53,170 nucleotides of DNA, taken from the IMG/VR virus record IMGVR_UViG_3300005441_000001, positions 1 to 53,170 of that record; one strand, written 5' to 3'. The notes beneath the pieces were generated by a model. The model saw nothing but the letters and a program-made list of their open reading frames with translations, did no database searches and was not told the origin of the DNA. This document shows, piece by piece, positions 1-7,113 of this stretch. The number at the start of each line of letters is the position of its first letter. Within the stretch, counting starts at the first letter, position 1. The stretch is from a virus. The translations under genes were made by a program, and so were the position numbers.

Positions 1-30
1 AAACCCCTTCTATGGGCGAATTTGGTGGAA
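1..30. repeat. Terminal direct repeat (assembly overlap), left copy
   Basis: The first 30 bases are identical to the last 30 (53141-53170). A repeat this short at the two ends of a contig is typical of a circular assembly, so the unique length would be 53,140 bp. It may not be a physical terminal repeat. The repeat lies inside the control element that spans the junction. Confidence 0.9.
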
Positions 31-52
31 CGGGGTTTGCGTGGGTAGAACG

Positions 53-77
53 CGGCTGGCCGCACTGTGCGCAGCCG
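53..77 (-). terminator. Hairpin after the last gene of the left island
   Basis: CGGCTG (53-58) pairs with CAGCCG (72-77), and inner CGCA (61-64) pairs with TGCG (68-71). It lies just downstream of the leftward gene that ends at 126. There is no clear U-tract, so its role as a terminator is inferred from position only. Confidence 0.35.
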
Positions 78-125
78 GACGGCCCAAATGCCATGTCCTG
101 CCCTATCGCGCATGCGCGCGGATTC

Positions 126-863
126 TTAGAAGTCGTTTTCTTCGTCATCGTCATCCCTCTCCCAATCATCGTCAGGGTCGTCATCGAAGTCATCGTTGAG
201 TATACGACGATGATCGTCAAGGTGTCGTTCTAACTCAGGATGATCGTCTAGTGTATCACGTACAACTGTAGTTGTGGAAGTCCGAAGACCACGACGATTT
301 CTGTTGTGTTGCATGGATAGAGGTATTAGACCATGCGCCGTTCCACATATGAACTCGTCAGTACAAAGTTCACAAACCCAGGCGATGCGCTCCAGCTTGT
401 TTGTGCTCGCATTACGCTTCAAGCGCAGTCCTGTATGCGGCGGGCGCGGTGGTACTTGTGCTATATTACCGTTTACCAAAGGCCAAAGTACAGTTGTTAC
501 ATGGCCAATAAACCCACCCCTGCACCCACTACACTGACAATCGCGGAAAGTTTCATACTCGTCACGATCAGTGAAGCAGTAATGCTCGCTCGTGTATGGC
601 AGCTTGCATTGGAAGCATGTGTTACGCGGGCGTGTGTTACGTGGTCGAAAGATTGGCTCCCGACGTAGCTCCCAACGCTCTGGTGGTACGATAGGAGGAG
701 GAGGTGGAGAAGGCATAGTAAAAGTGACGGTATTAGTATTAGTAACAGGCGGGGGTTCTGCCATAAACCTGTTATAAAAACTGACTATACCTTCTTCTGT
801 TGGACGTACGTCTCTAAGAGCAAAATCCCTAAGAGCACGCTCTATCTCTTCTCTCGTCGGCAT
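126..863 (-). CDS. Cys-rich protein with polyproline and acidic C-terminal tail
   Basis: I do not recognise the family. The 245-residue protein starts at the ATG at 863 (MPTREEIERAL), because upstream codons lie in the tRNA-like RNA. A charged N-terminal helix is followed by a polyproline stretch near residues 50-60. A Cys-rich middle has CFQC, CQCSGC and CELC clusters that could bind zinc. The last 45 or so residues are almost all Asp, Glu and Arg and end in Asp-Phe. It is the last gene of the island that carries the amidoligase and amidotransferase. Its acidic tail could be a modification substrate, but that is inference only. Confidence 0.75.
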   Translation of the reverse strand: MPTREEIERALRDFALRDVRPTEEGIVSFYNRFMAEPPPVTNTNTVTFTMPSPPPPPIVPPERWELRREPIFRPRNTRPRNTCFQCKLPYTSEHYCFTDRDEYETFRDCQCSGCRGGFIGHVTTVLWPLVNGNIAQVPPRPPHTGLRLKRNASTNKLERIAWVCELCTDEFICGTAHGLIPLSMQHNRNRRGLRTSTTTVVRDTLDDHPELERHLDDHRRILNDDFDDDPDDDWERDDDDEENDF

Positions 864-871
864 AGTGGGTT

Positions 872-1020
872 GCAAGGGACAGGATTTGAACCTGCATACA
901 CGTCGCCTGGCGCAGTGACACCTCAAGGGGTGTTCGCGCTTACGGTGAAGCTCGTTTTACAGTCAACGTGTGTTTTTGAGTCTGCTGGAAGCTCAGACAG
1001 GCCGGCTAAACTACCCTTGC
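872..1020 (-). ncRNA. 149-nt tRNA-like RNA with extra hairpins
   Basis: On the minus strand a perfect 7-bp acceptor stem joins GCAAGGG (1020-1014) to CCCTTGC (878-872), with discriminator A at 871 and no encoded CCA. A T-arm (GCAGG, loop TTCAAAT, CCTGT; 895-879) lies in the correct place. The interior is about twice the length of a normal tRNA. It can fold a D-like arm (GCTT/AAGC), a hairpin ACACC/GGTGT and a class II-like variable arm. Two further hairpins (GTCTG/CAGAC and CGTT/AACG) sit between the acceptor and the D-like arm. I could not assign an anticodon. It may be a tRNA with an insertion, a tRNA mimic or a degenerate gene. Confidence 0.55.
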
Positions 1021-1031
1021 ATTCTCCTTTC

Positions 1032-1127
1032 TCAGAACCAATTATCGTACAAGATTACAGCCAGATGCGCGAGCGCTAACGTACCCAGCACATACCAGCT
1101 GAAAACCTCGTCTGGTGATAGCTCCAT
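1032..1127 (-). CDS. 31-aa single-pass membrane protein
   Basis: The ATG at 1127 follows GAGG at good spacing (GAGGGTACA-ATG). The peptide starts MELSPDEV and has one hydrophobic helix (about residues 12-26, LGTLALAHLAVILY), ending DNWF. It is too small to assign. Tiny single-TM proteins are common in phage early regions and may act on host membrane proteins. A strong SD (AAAGGAGA) follows it but leads into an ATG with only three codons at the start of the tRNA-like RNA. Confidence 0.5.
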   Translation of the reverse strand: MELSPDEVFSWYVLGTLALAHLAVILYDNWF

Positions 1128-1166
1128 TGTACCCTCATGCGCATAGCAACGCGCATAGAATGAGAA

Positions 1167-1331
1167 TCAGCGTGAGTCGCAGGAGGAGGACGCGCACAAC
1201 CGTGCCCGCTCTTTCCTGCTTTCGCCCGGTCGCCCGTCCAGCACAGTCAGTTGCTCTTGTGGTGAGCGCTTCGCGCGTTCAGCTTGTCGTGTCTCAGCCT
1301 CTTTACGGCGCTCGCTTCGTGGTCGTCGCAT
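1167..1331 (-). CDS. 54-aa charged protein (SPQEQL-type)
   Basis: A textbook SD, GGAGGTAGCA, precedes the ATG at 1331. The product begins MRRPRSERRKEAETRQAERA and contains SPQEQLTVLDGRPGESRKER. This resembles the small charged phage protein family with a PEEQLxxLDxRLGxGxGAxKERxRL pattern, of unknown function. The Arg/Lys-rich N-terminus is probably helical. The resemblance is from memory of the family pattern and was not searched. Confidence 0.6.
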   Translation of the reverse strand: MRRPRSERRKEAETRQAERAKRSPQEQLTVLDGRPGESRKERARLCASSSCDSR

Positions 1332-1344
1332 TGCTACCTCCGTA

Positions 1345-1370
1345 CCTGCCCTCTCTCGCGAAAGGGCAGG
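1345..1370 (-). terminator. Stem-loop between small genes
   Basis: CCTGCCCT (1345-1352) pairs with AGGGCAGG (1363-1370), an 8-bp GC-rich stem just after the stop of the gene at 1386-1556 on the minus strand. No U-tract follows. It lies 14 nt before the start codon at 1331, so it could attenuate transcription or stabilise mRNA. Confidence 0.4.
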
Positions 1371-1385
1371 CGCTGAGGCACCGCT

Positions 1386-1556
1386 TTACGCGGCGGTGTT
1401 GCCGGTGAGCACGAACACCCGGCGCTTATCACGCCGGAAGTCACGGGCCGCCGTTTTGAGCGTGGTAACGCCCGTGCGGCGGTTCTTCACCGCGTACACT
1501 TCGCCCTGACGGGGAAGCGACCGGATCACCTTGTAGTTGGTGTTTGCCTGGACCAT
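1386..1556 (-). CDS. 56-aa basic protein, unknown
   Basis: The ATG at 1556 is preceded by AAAGGAGGAAACC, a very strong SD. The peptide (MVQANTNYKVIRSLPRQGEV...) is rich in Arg and Lys and looks like a small beta-rich nucleic-acid-binding fold, but no family is recognised. It lies directly downstream of the amidotransferase gene in the same leftward operon. Confidence 0.7.
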   Translation of the reverse strand: MVQANTNYKVIRSLPRQGEVYAVKNRRTGVTTLKTAARDFRRDKRRVFVLTGNTAA

Positions 1557-1601
1557 GGTTTCCTCCTTTCTGTGTGTACGTCTACACACGGCTTTGAGAG
1601 C

Positions 1602-2858
1602 CTACCCGATGGGCGAAGCAGTTGCCTCGCCACTTGTGATGTCATCGAGCAGGGTACCGATCTTATCGCAGATGGTACAGCCACAGACCATCTCGTGGCC
1701 GACCGTAGCGCGTGCGAACTTCTCGTACTTACGCCTACGTCTGCGAGTCATGTTGTCGATGTTGTCTGCCATAACATCGAGCGCGTCAGCTGGGATGAAG
1801 AAACGTTCTTCGAGTAGCTCCATGAGCGTCATGTCGGCAAGTAGCTTGTCAGGTACATCACTGCCTCGTTGAGCTTCCTTAATGCCAGCGAGATAGTGCT
1901 CCAGCTTTCCGTTGAACTTGTCGTAATCGTTGGTATAGTCGTCACAGAGGCGCTCGTAGCTACTTTTGGATACCCCCCTTGAATCGTTATTTGCTATGGG
2001 GAATACCTTCTTGCGCTTCTTTTTGTGTACCGAACCAACGATTTCAGGACTACGCACCGCGACGCTATTACTACTAGCGCCAAAAGGAGTGTTGATTGGC
2101 GAAGTTACAGAGGCACCTACTGGAAACGTCTGCTGTGTTGGTGGGTGGTACGTGTGAACGATACGCCCACCTTCAAGCGTGATGTGCCTGTCGATCGCGG
2201 TAATCGTACCGCAATGCGCACGGTACACCTGACCCTCGTCGAGCTGAAACGCACGGCTCTCTTTGTACCACCCAAGAGGTGTCATAGCGCTCGATAGGAT
2301 ATGCGCCGTCGAGCCCCATACAATACCGCCATTCGGCAGTCGCTCAACGACGAGATCACCACTACGCATACGGCAGAGGTATGCCGCGCCAGGGTCGCGC
2401 TTGTCAAACCACGTCACAGCGCCATACCCTGTAAGCTCTTTGCAGTCGAACTCGTTGTCGATATGCGATATCAGTATCTCAGAGTCAACCTCGTACTCGA
2501 TCCCATACTTCTCGCCTATCTCGCGGTGGTTGTAGATACCACCATTGTGGCACCCTACTGTGTTACCGTACACGAATGGGTGCGCATTACGCTCAGTGCG
2601 AGCGCCGACAGTAGCGAAGCGTGTATGCGCAATGACGTTCACAGTCTGTGCAACCTTCGTGACCATCTCCGAACGTGTGAATGCAGTGCTCTCCTTATGA
2701 ATAGACAGTGTATTGTCCATGAGCGCGTATGCGGCAAAACCGCACGCATGCGCGCCACGAGTCTCAGCACGGTCGCCTAGGAGGTAGGCAAGAATCGCAC
2801 GCTCCTCGGGCAACGGTAGCGCCTCAGGATTGAACTGAAAGCCAAATAATCCGCACAC
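1602..2858 (-). CDS. Class II glutamine amidotransferase
   Basis: An Ntn-hydrolase glutaminase that would release ammonia from glutamine for a partner enzyme. A GTG start at 2858 gives MCGLFGFQ, so Cys2 becomes the N-terminal nucleophile after Met removal. GlmS/PurF-type motifs follow: HTRFATVG near 78-85, NAHP near 91-94, CHNGG near 103-107 and DSE near 125-127. The last 150 or so residues are unrelated to the catalytic domain: a basic segment, a long helical region and a CGCTIC motif near the end. It starts right after the TAA of the amidoligase gene, so the two are translationally coupled and probably work together. The substrate is not evident. Confidence 0.9.
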   Translation of the reverse strand: MCGLFGFQFNPEALPLPEERAILAYLLGDRAETRGAHACGFAAYALMDNTLSIHKESTAFTRSEMVTKVAQTVNVIAHTRFATVGARTERNAHPFVYGNTVGCHNGGIYNHREIGEKYGIEYEVDSEILISHIDNEFDCKELTGYGAVTWFDKRDPGAAYLCRMRSGDLVVERLPNGGIVWGSTAHILSSAMTPLGWYKESRAFQLDEGQVYRAHCGTITAIDRHITLEGGRIVHTYHPPTQQTFPVGASVTSPINTPFGASSNSVAVRSPEIVGSVHKKKRKKVFPIANNDSRGVSKSSYERLCDDYTNDYDKFNGKLEHYLAGIKEAQRGSDVPDKLLADMTLMELLEERFFIPADALDVMADNIDNMTRRRRRKYEKFARATVGHEMVCGCTICDKIGTLLDDITSGEATASPIG

Positions 2859-4460
2859 TTACGCAGCCCTCATGATTCGTGTCTGTGCTGCCTGTTTGAG
2901 CCATGCCTTCTGTTTACGCTGGAGTATTGCCATACTGCGTAGCGGATAGCGGCGTATGCCTTCGCGTGCGTCACGCTCCCGGTATGTGCGCTCAACATAA
3001 TCGCGCACAGCATCGGTAGGCGCAATCGCCTTAAGATACTCACGTCCGCCGACCGCTGTGACGAACTTATACAGCTCAGCAGTATCGACTGACTGCTTAA
3101 GCACGTTCTCAACGAACGCGCAGCAGAGCATTGCCCAGCGTGGTACGATAGAACGGTCGAGCGAGCCGTGGTGTAAGCGAAACTCGATAGTGCCGTACTT
3201 AGTAATCGCCTGAGTATTGAAACCAAGGTAGCGTTCGAGGTAGCCAACGGTTGCGTTGTACACATGGTAATAGTTACCTTGGGCGGCATACAACCGAAGG
3301 GCCTCTGTGTACGTAAAGTTACTCATAGCACGCTGACAGTACCTGTTACGAGAGCGCTCATCGGTAACAAGGTCGTAGAACGCGTCTTCTACAGTGCTCC
3401 ACATGTAGATAAGCTTGCCTAGCTCGTTCTTCCATACTGTTGCAGATACATTATTAGCTTTAATATCCTGCAACCCAACATGCACATGCAACCCGCACGT
3501 ATTGTTAACAACGCCATTCGCGCGGTTGATCGCATGCATAACGCTACCAAGCTGATTCAAGAACCTATTACCCGCTGCCGGTGCCGTGCGTATCTCTACG
3601 CCTCGACTACCCTCGGTAGCGCGAATACTCCCATCTGTACCAATAGCCGTACGCCATTTCACGCAGGTATTGTACAGGTCCGCCAACGTACCGGGCGGAG
3701 GGTTGACAAACCCTGCAATTTCAAGCTCAACGCCTATGGTACGTGTGAGAGGGTTGTACTTCGAAGTTGTCAAATCGTTCATGTAACCGTGGTGGATGCC
3801 ACAGTTGTTGAGCGATAGGATACCGGCGCCCATTGAATTGTTACGCCAGCATGCGCAGCATGCGTGTTGCTCGTTATTGACAGGTCGACAACGTGCGCAT
3901 TGTGTACAGCGTATGCGTACTTGGAGCCTCTCGACTGCTAACTGCCTATGAACAGTAAATACTGTTAAGCAGTCTCCACACGGCCCATGCCCTGCGCATG
4001 TATAGCATATCACCCGACCGTCCGCGCCTTGAATAAGACCAGACATCGGCCTAACAGTCCGGCAGTCGAGGCATCTGCCTATATCTGCTATACGATTCTC
4101 ACAATAACTTGCACTACTGCACATACTACAACAGCGTCCGCACCTTCGCATACCCGTGATACCGCGACTGTTAGTCGCGTGAGCGCGCTCTGGTATAATT
4201 GTCACGCATGCGTGCGCTGTGGGCATACGACAGTTATAACACAAGGTTCCAACGTTTCTCCAATCGGCACGTACGAGCGTAATCCACTCACGTTTCGCCT
4301 CACGCGTACACTTACAGTGCGATGCACAGCGACTGTATCGGCATTGCCGACCGTGGTGGTGTGCGGCGAATGTACGGCGGCCGTTGCGCACAGTGTAAGC
4401 GCTCTGTCCACACGTAGCACGCTCGATCGCACACTCCTTACAGTATTCTCTCGCAGGCAT
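2859..4460 (-). CDS. Amidoligase with multi-zinc-ribbon N-terminus
   Basis: An ATP-dependent COOH-NH2 ligase of the putative amidoligase family (PF12224; glutamine-synthetase-like fold). Domain motifs are GVELEI (about 243-248), GTDGS (274-278), GVEIRTAP (287-294), CGLHVHVG (322-329) and EFRLHHGSLD (426-435). The first 230 residues carry about a dozen CxxC-type pairs (CKEC, CYNC, CGRC, CLDC, CGDC, CTQC, CCAC), suggesting several zinc ribbons that could bind a protein or nucleic-acid target. The SD AGGAGAG fits the ATG at 4460. The class II amidotransferase gene follows with no gap. Amidoligase/GAT-II pairs are known in phages such as phiEco32 and are thought to modify peptides or the cell wall. 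The long zinc array is unusual. Confidence 0.85.
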   Translation of the reverse strand: MPAREYCKECAIERATCGQSAYTVRNGRRTFAAHHHGRQCRYSRCASHCKCTREAKREWITLVRADWRNVGTLCYNCRMPTAHACVTIIPERAHATNSRGITGMRRCGRCCSMCSSASYCENRIADIGRCLDCRTVRPMSGLIQGADGRVICYTCAGHGPCGDCLTVFTVHRQLAVERLQVRIRCTQCARCRPVNNEQHACCACWRNNSMGAGILSLNNCGIHHGYMNDLTTSKYNPLTRTIGVELEIAGFVNPPPGTLADLYNTCVKWRTAIGTDGSIRATEGSRGVEIRTAPAAGNRFLNQLGSVMHAINRANGVVNNTCGLHVHVGLQDIKANNVSATVWKNELGKLIYMWSTVEDAFYDLVTDERSRNRYCQRAMSNFTYTEALRLYAAQGNYYHVYNATVGYLERYLGFNTQAITKYGTIEFRLHHGSLDRSIVPRWAMLCCAFVENVLKQSVDTAELYKFVTAVGGREYLKAIAPTDAVRDYVERTYRERDAREGIRRYPLRSMAILQRKQKAWLKQAAQTRIMRAA

Positions 4461-4468
4461 TATCTCTC

Positions 4469-4738
4469 CTAGATAAGATTCAGGATGCTCGCCAACGTAC
4501 CATCGTTATACGTAACCCAGTGGGGAGCGCCAAGCGCTACATTACCCGCTGTATCGTCGCCTGCTAGGGCGCGCTGTGCAATGTCCTTGTGGTAGCCTTT
4601 CGCGCAGTAGATACTGTAGACCATGCGTTTGGTAGAGAGCGTGCGAGCCTGCACTGCTGCAACGTGCTTGTTGAAGCGTGCGATAAGCTCTGAGGTGGGT
4701 AGCTCGTCTAGCTCGACGTGGGGGTTAGCAGTTAGCAT
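4469..4738 (-). CDS. 89-aa hypothetical protein
   Basis: Not recognised. The start at ATG 4738 (MLTANPHVELDELPTSELI) overlaps the end of the preceding gene (stop at 4725), consistent with coupling. The sequence has a predicted helix (ELIARFNKHVAAVQARTLSTK) and ends ASILNLI. The pattern LIARFNK suggests a small nucleic-acid-associated helical protein, but that is only an impression. Confidence 0.65.
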   Translation of the reverse strand: MLTANPHVELDELPTSELIARFNKHVAAVQARTLSTKRMVYSIYCAKGYHKDIAQRALAGDDTAGNVALGAPHWVTYNDGTLASILNLI

Positions 4739-4991
4739 AATCACTCGGCATAGGGTAGGCCCTACTTCCAAAGACAGATTTTACTACTATCAGCGCAAAC
4801 TTACGCGCTCGTGGCGTCTTCTTAACTACTGGTACTTTTACCGTAGTACAAACTTGTTTCTTTACTCGTCTTGCTACCTTAACCTTCTTCGCTTCTGGAT
4901 ATAGTGGAGCGCTACACAACGCACCTTTGAAACCATGCTGTAGAGAAATACGCCCACAGCGTATACATGTTCGCCAGTAGTTATGCCTCAC
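4725..4991 (-). CDS. 88-aa Lys-rich protein with CxxC
   Basis: MRHNYWRTCIRCGRISLQHG starts with one CxxC pair. Residues 35-67 are very basic, rich in Lys, Arg and Val (KKVKVARRVKKQV). No family is recognised; binding to nucleic acid is plausible. The start overlaps the stop of the upstream 44-aa gene by 11 bases. Confidence 0.6.
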   Translation of the reverse strand: MRHNYWRTCIRCGRISLQHGFKGALCSAPLYPEAKKVKVARRVKKQVCTTVKVPVVKKTPRARKFALIVVKSVFGSRAYPMPSDYANC

Positions 4992-5115
4992 CAGTCACTT
5001 CCATCTCGTCGTACATACGCATGATTTGTGCTACAGCTGCACCGAAAACACCTGCTATGTGTATGATGCATGCTTCGCACGGCATGCGTAGTGTACAGGG
5101 CCGTGTTATCATCAT
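4981..5115 (-). CDS. 44-aa small protein
   Basis: The ATG at 5115 overlaps the TGA of the upstream gene (ATGA) and has the SD AAAGGTGAT. The peptide begins MMITRPCTLRMPCEACIIH, has a short hydrophobic segment (IAGVFGAAVAQIM) and ends EMEVTGEA. The overlaps on both sides support it as a real gene. Function unknown. Confidence 0.5.
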   Translation of the reverse strand: MMITRPCTLRMPCEACIIHIAGVFGAAVAQIMRMYDEMEVTGEA

Positions 5116-5528
5116 AGTGGTATCACCTTTACCTCACACGTACATACAGTCAATAGTTCCCAGCATGACGCACAGCATGCCTCTAGCCGTGCTACCGGGA
5201 ACCTATCGAGTAAGCTCGTATGCTGTTTTACGGGTACAGGCTTGTAAATACAGTTGCCATATACACGTAGACAGTCCTGCGTGTGCTGCATAGGCTTACA
5301 TGGTAAGTACGCTCTGAAATATCCAGCATCGTGGTCGGCGGCATCGGCCGGCAGCGGCTTCGCGGCGGTCGCGCCAGCGTCGAGAGCGGCGTCAGGAGCG
5401 CCGAGGTTCGCGTCTGCCGCGTTTTCGGCCGGGGGTTGACACTCGGGTCGGGCGTGCTTAGCGCTCGCGCCCTGAGGCCGATTCCACTCGTTCTCGCACT
5501 GGATCACATGTTGTATAGCATTTGTCAT
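5112..5528 (-). CDS. 138-aa Cys-containing protein with Ala/Pro linker
   Basis: Not recognised. It begins MTNAIQHVIQCENEWNRPQ, runs through an Ala/Pro/Asp-rich low-complexity linker (about residues 25-65) and ends in a Cys-rich C-terminal part (about residues 75-130) with CCASCWELLTVCTC. The arrangement suggests a flexible linker joined to a small metal-binding domain. It is followed by the 44-aa gene with an ATGA overlap. Confidence 0.6.
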   Translation of the reverse strand: MTNAIQHVIQCENEWNRPQGASAKHARPECQPPAENAADANLGAPDAALDAGATAAKPLPADAADHDAGYFRAYLPCKPMQHTQDCLRVYGNCIYKPVPVKQHTSLLDRFPVARLEACCASCWELLTVCTCEVKVIPL

Positions 5529-5546
5529 AGCGTCTCGCGTGTCAAA

Positions 5547-5563
5547 ACCGTTAGTGTAACGGT
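5547..5563 (-). terminator. Inverted repeat ACCGTTA-gtg-TAACGGT
   Basis: A perfect 7-bp inverted repeat with a 3-nt spacer. On the minus strand it is followed by TTTTGACA, so it could be a short intrinsic terminator or attenuator ending transcripts from the gene at 5753-5986. It could also be an operator beside a weak promoter for the gene starting at 5528. The 5564-5752 spacer holds no convincing gene. Confidence 0.4.
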
Positions 5564-5752
5564 CGTGTGATATTCAGGTATACGGCACCGCGTTGTCAGT
5601 ACGCATGAGACTTGGCTCAATAGGCCGTTGCCATACGTAAAGGCGTTCTAAACCGTGTACCTTAATGCAAGCTGTCCGACGCGCGCCAATGTTATCCTAG
5701 CTACCGACACAGCATGGTACCAGGCACACGGCATGCGACTAGCTACGCACTA

Positions 5753-5986
5753 TCACACAACCGCTACACTAACAGCTTTGTCCTCCCTTACAGCACAGCG
5801 CACTAAACATCGCGCGCACTGTGCCTTATCATGTGCCTTGCTGTTACGCGCACATGCATAGAACTTCTGCCATGCGATGTGCTGTACTTGATCCGCAGGC
5901 CATAGAACCTCGCTACCATCTGCGAAGCTCACGACCGCAGAGCCATCGGTGTGCAACCTAACGCGCGGCGGGCACGATGCTTGCAT
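5753..5986 (-). CDS. 77-aa Cys-containing protein
   Basis: The ATG at 5986 has the SD GGTGGG. The N-terminal half (MQASCPPRVRLHTDGSAVVS) looks like a small beta-sheet. The C-terminal half contains CARNSKAHDKAQCARCLVRC, a possible zinc site. It overlaps the end of the lipoprotein gene by 29 bases in another frame. No family is recognised. Confidence 0.6.
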   Translation of the reverse strand: MQASCPPRVRLHTDGSAVVSFADGSEVLWPADQVQHIAWQKFYACARNSKAHDKAQCARCLVRCAVREDKAVSVAVV

Positions 5987-6104
5987 TAACCCACCATGAG
6001 CAACCGTCAGCGGTCGCTTGCATGCACACCGACTGTGCCTTATGCACGCGCGGAGCGCATGCGCTTAGCGCGAGCAAGCTCGCTATCACAATCCAAACTC
6101 TCAT
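5958..6104 (-). CDS. 48-aa predicted lipoprotein
   Basis: Starts MRVWIVIASLLALSACAPRV: a short basic n-region, a hydrophobic core and the lipobox LSAC (Cys16), so it should be lipidated and envelope-anchored. Only about 32 residues follow the Cys. A GAGAGG SD lies 9 nt before the ATG at 6104. Small phage lipoproteins can act in superinfection exclusion or as outer-membrane spanins. Being far from the lysis genes and in the leftward arc favours the former, but this is inference. Confidence 0.65.
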   Translation of the reverse strand: MRVWIVIASLLALSACAPRVHKAQSVCMQATADGCSWWVNASIVPAAR

Positions 6105-6113
6105 GCTATGCTA

Positions 6114-6167
6114 CCTCTCGTAGCTGCCCGCTAGATCGACCAGGAACTAGCGGGCAACAGCTAGAGG
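6114..6167 (-). promoter_or_regulatory. Long hairpin covering the lipoprotein gene SD
   Basis: TGCCCGCTAG (6125-6134) pairs perfectly with CTAGCGGGCA (6147-6156). The stem continues through TAGC (6121-6124)/GCTA (6160-6163) and CCTC (6114-6117)/GAGG (6164-6167). In the leftward transcript the outer stem contains the SD of the lipoprotein gene, so folding would hide it. It may be a translational switch or attenuator. Confidence 0.5.
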
Positions 6168-6259
6168 TGGCGTTAGTGCCACGGTTAGGGCGGCCGGATT
6201 GCCGCTATACGACCTTGACGTGGAGACGGCTATGCACACTCCATGCCATGCAAGCCCGA

Positions 6260-6289
6260 TTCATAGGGTGACAACGCATCGGTTGTCAA
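6260..6289 (-). promoter_or_regulatory. Sigma70-like leftward promoter
   Basis: On the minus strand a perfect -35 TTGACA (6289-6284) and a -10-like TATGAA (6265-6260) are separated by 18 bp. It would drive the lipoprotein gene and the amidoligase island. The -35 sits in the inverted repeat GGTTGTCAACC, a possible operator. Confidence 0.55.
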
Positions 6290-6352
6290 CCGCTCCACAC
6301 AGCTTAGTGCATGGCATCCTGCACGAGCGATGCCATGCGCTCTGCCGTGTAG

Positions 6353-6565
6353 CTACTGCGCGTCGGGCTCGCCCAGCAACGCACCGCTGGGCATACGCGT
6401 CTCACCGGGCGCCGGCTTGCTGCCGATCTTGATGACGTTGCAGCTCACTTGGTAGCGCTCACCGTCGATGACGACCTTACCGCCAGCGTAGAACCCAACG
6501 CTTCCCGTGCTGAACGTCTTGGGCTTTGCCGTAAGGGAGTCATGCTCCCCAAACTTGACTTGCAT
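6353..6565 (-). CDS. 70-aa hypothetical protein
   Basis: A strong SD (AGGAGATAGCG) precedes the ATG at 6565. The peptide (MQVKFGEHDSLTAKPKTFST...) is rich in Gly, Val and Lys and predicted beta-rich (FYAGGKVVIDGERYQVSCNVI). It is the first gene of the leftward arc. Similar short beta-rich proteins occur in many phages without known function. Confidence 0.65.
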   Translation of the reverse strand: MQVKFGEHDSLTAKPKTFSTGSVGFYAGGKVVIDGERYQVSCNVIKIGSKPAPGETRMPSGALLGEPDAQ

Positions 6566-7113
6566 CGCTATCTCCTATCGCCATTGCCCGCTCTCGTGAG
6601 TCGGGGCTTATGCGGCCGGCGCCCGTCGCGGCGCTCGACGGGGGGCCGTTGCGATCGCCGTGCCAGCCGCTAAGTCCGCGAATTCGCTGGAGCCGAGGCG
6701 TCGCACTGCGGCACGATCGCATCGCTCAGAGCGCATAGCATCGTGCGCAAGGGTGCGGAATCGCTGGGGAATTCGCGCAGTCGCAGAAGCGTCGGTGCGG
6801 CAAAAATGCGACAGCGAGCGGCGCGGCAAGAATAGAACGCGCGCGCGTAAGAATAGAACGTAACGCGTAAGCTCGCGATAACGCTACGGCGTGGGGGTGC
6901 GAGCGAAGCGAGCCCAGGGTACGCGTGCGCATGCGTGTAGGCGTAGAGCCCCCCTTGGCGCTACCCCCTACCCTATAGATATACACACAGGCAGATACGT
7001 GATGCATTTTTCGCTTTCATTACGAGCCCTTAGAGCGGCCGGGCTCGGCTTCGCCTCGCCCGCCCTCTGCGTACGCGAGCGTGGCGCCACGGCGCCGGGT
7101 TGTTCTATTCTGT
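6566..7113. other. Noncoding divergent control region with short repeats
   Basis: No gene is supported here. AAGAATAGAACG occurs at 6828-6839 and 6849-6860, and its core reappears inverted at 7102-7111 (GTTCTATTCT). Many short GC palindromes are present. The region separates the leftward arc from the rightward late block and may hold operators or a replication origin; neither can be shown from sequence alone. Confidence 0.5.

Noticed and set aside
1-30. Physical 30-bp terminal repeat
   Set aside because: The length equals a typical assembler overlap; long repeats or cohesive ends cannot be shown from the sequence, so it is treated as evidence of circular closure.
3712-3740. TTGACA-like promoter on the plus strand
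   Set aside because: Inside the amidoligase gene with no matching -10 and no gene to drive.
5655-5861. Rightward small frame in the left island
   Set aside because: No SD, opposite to all neighbours, composition not coding-like.
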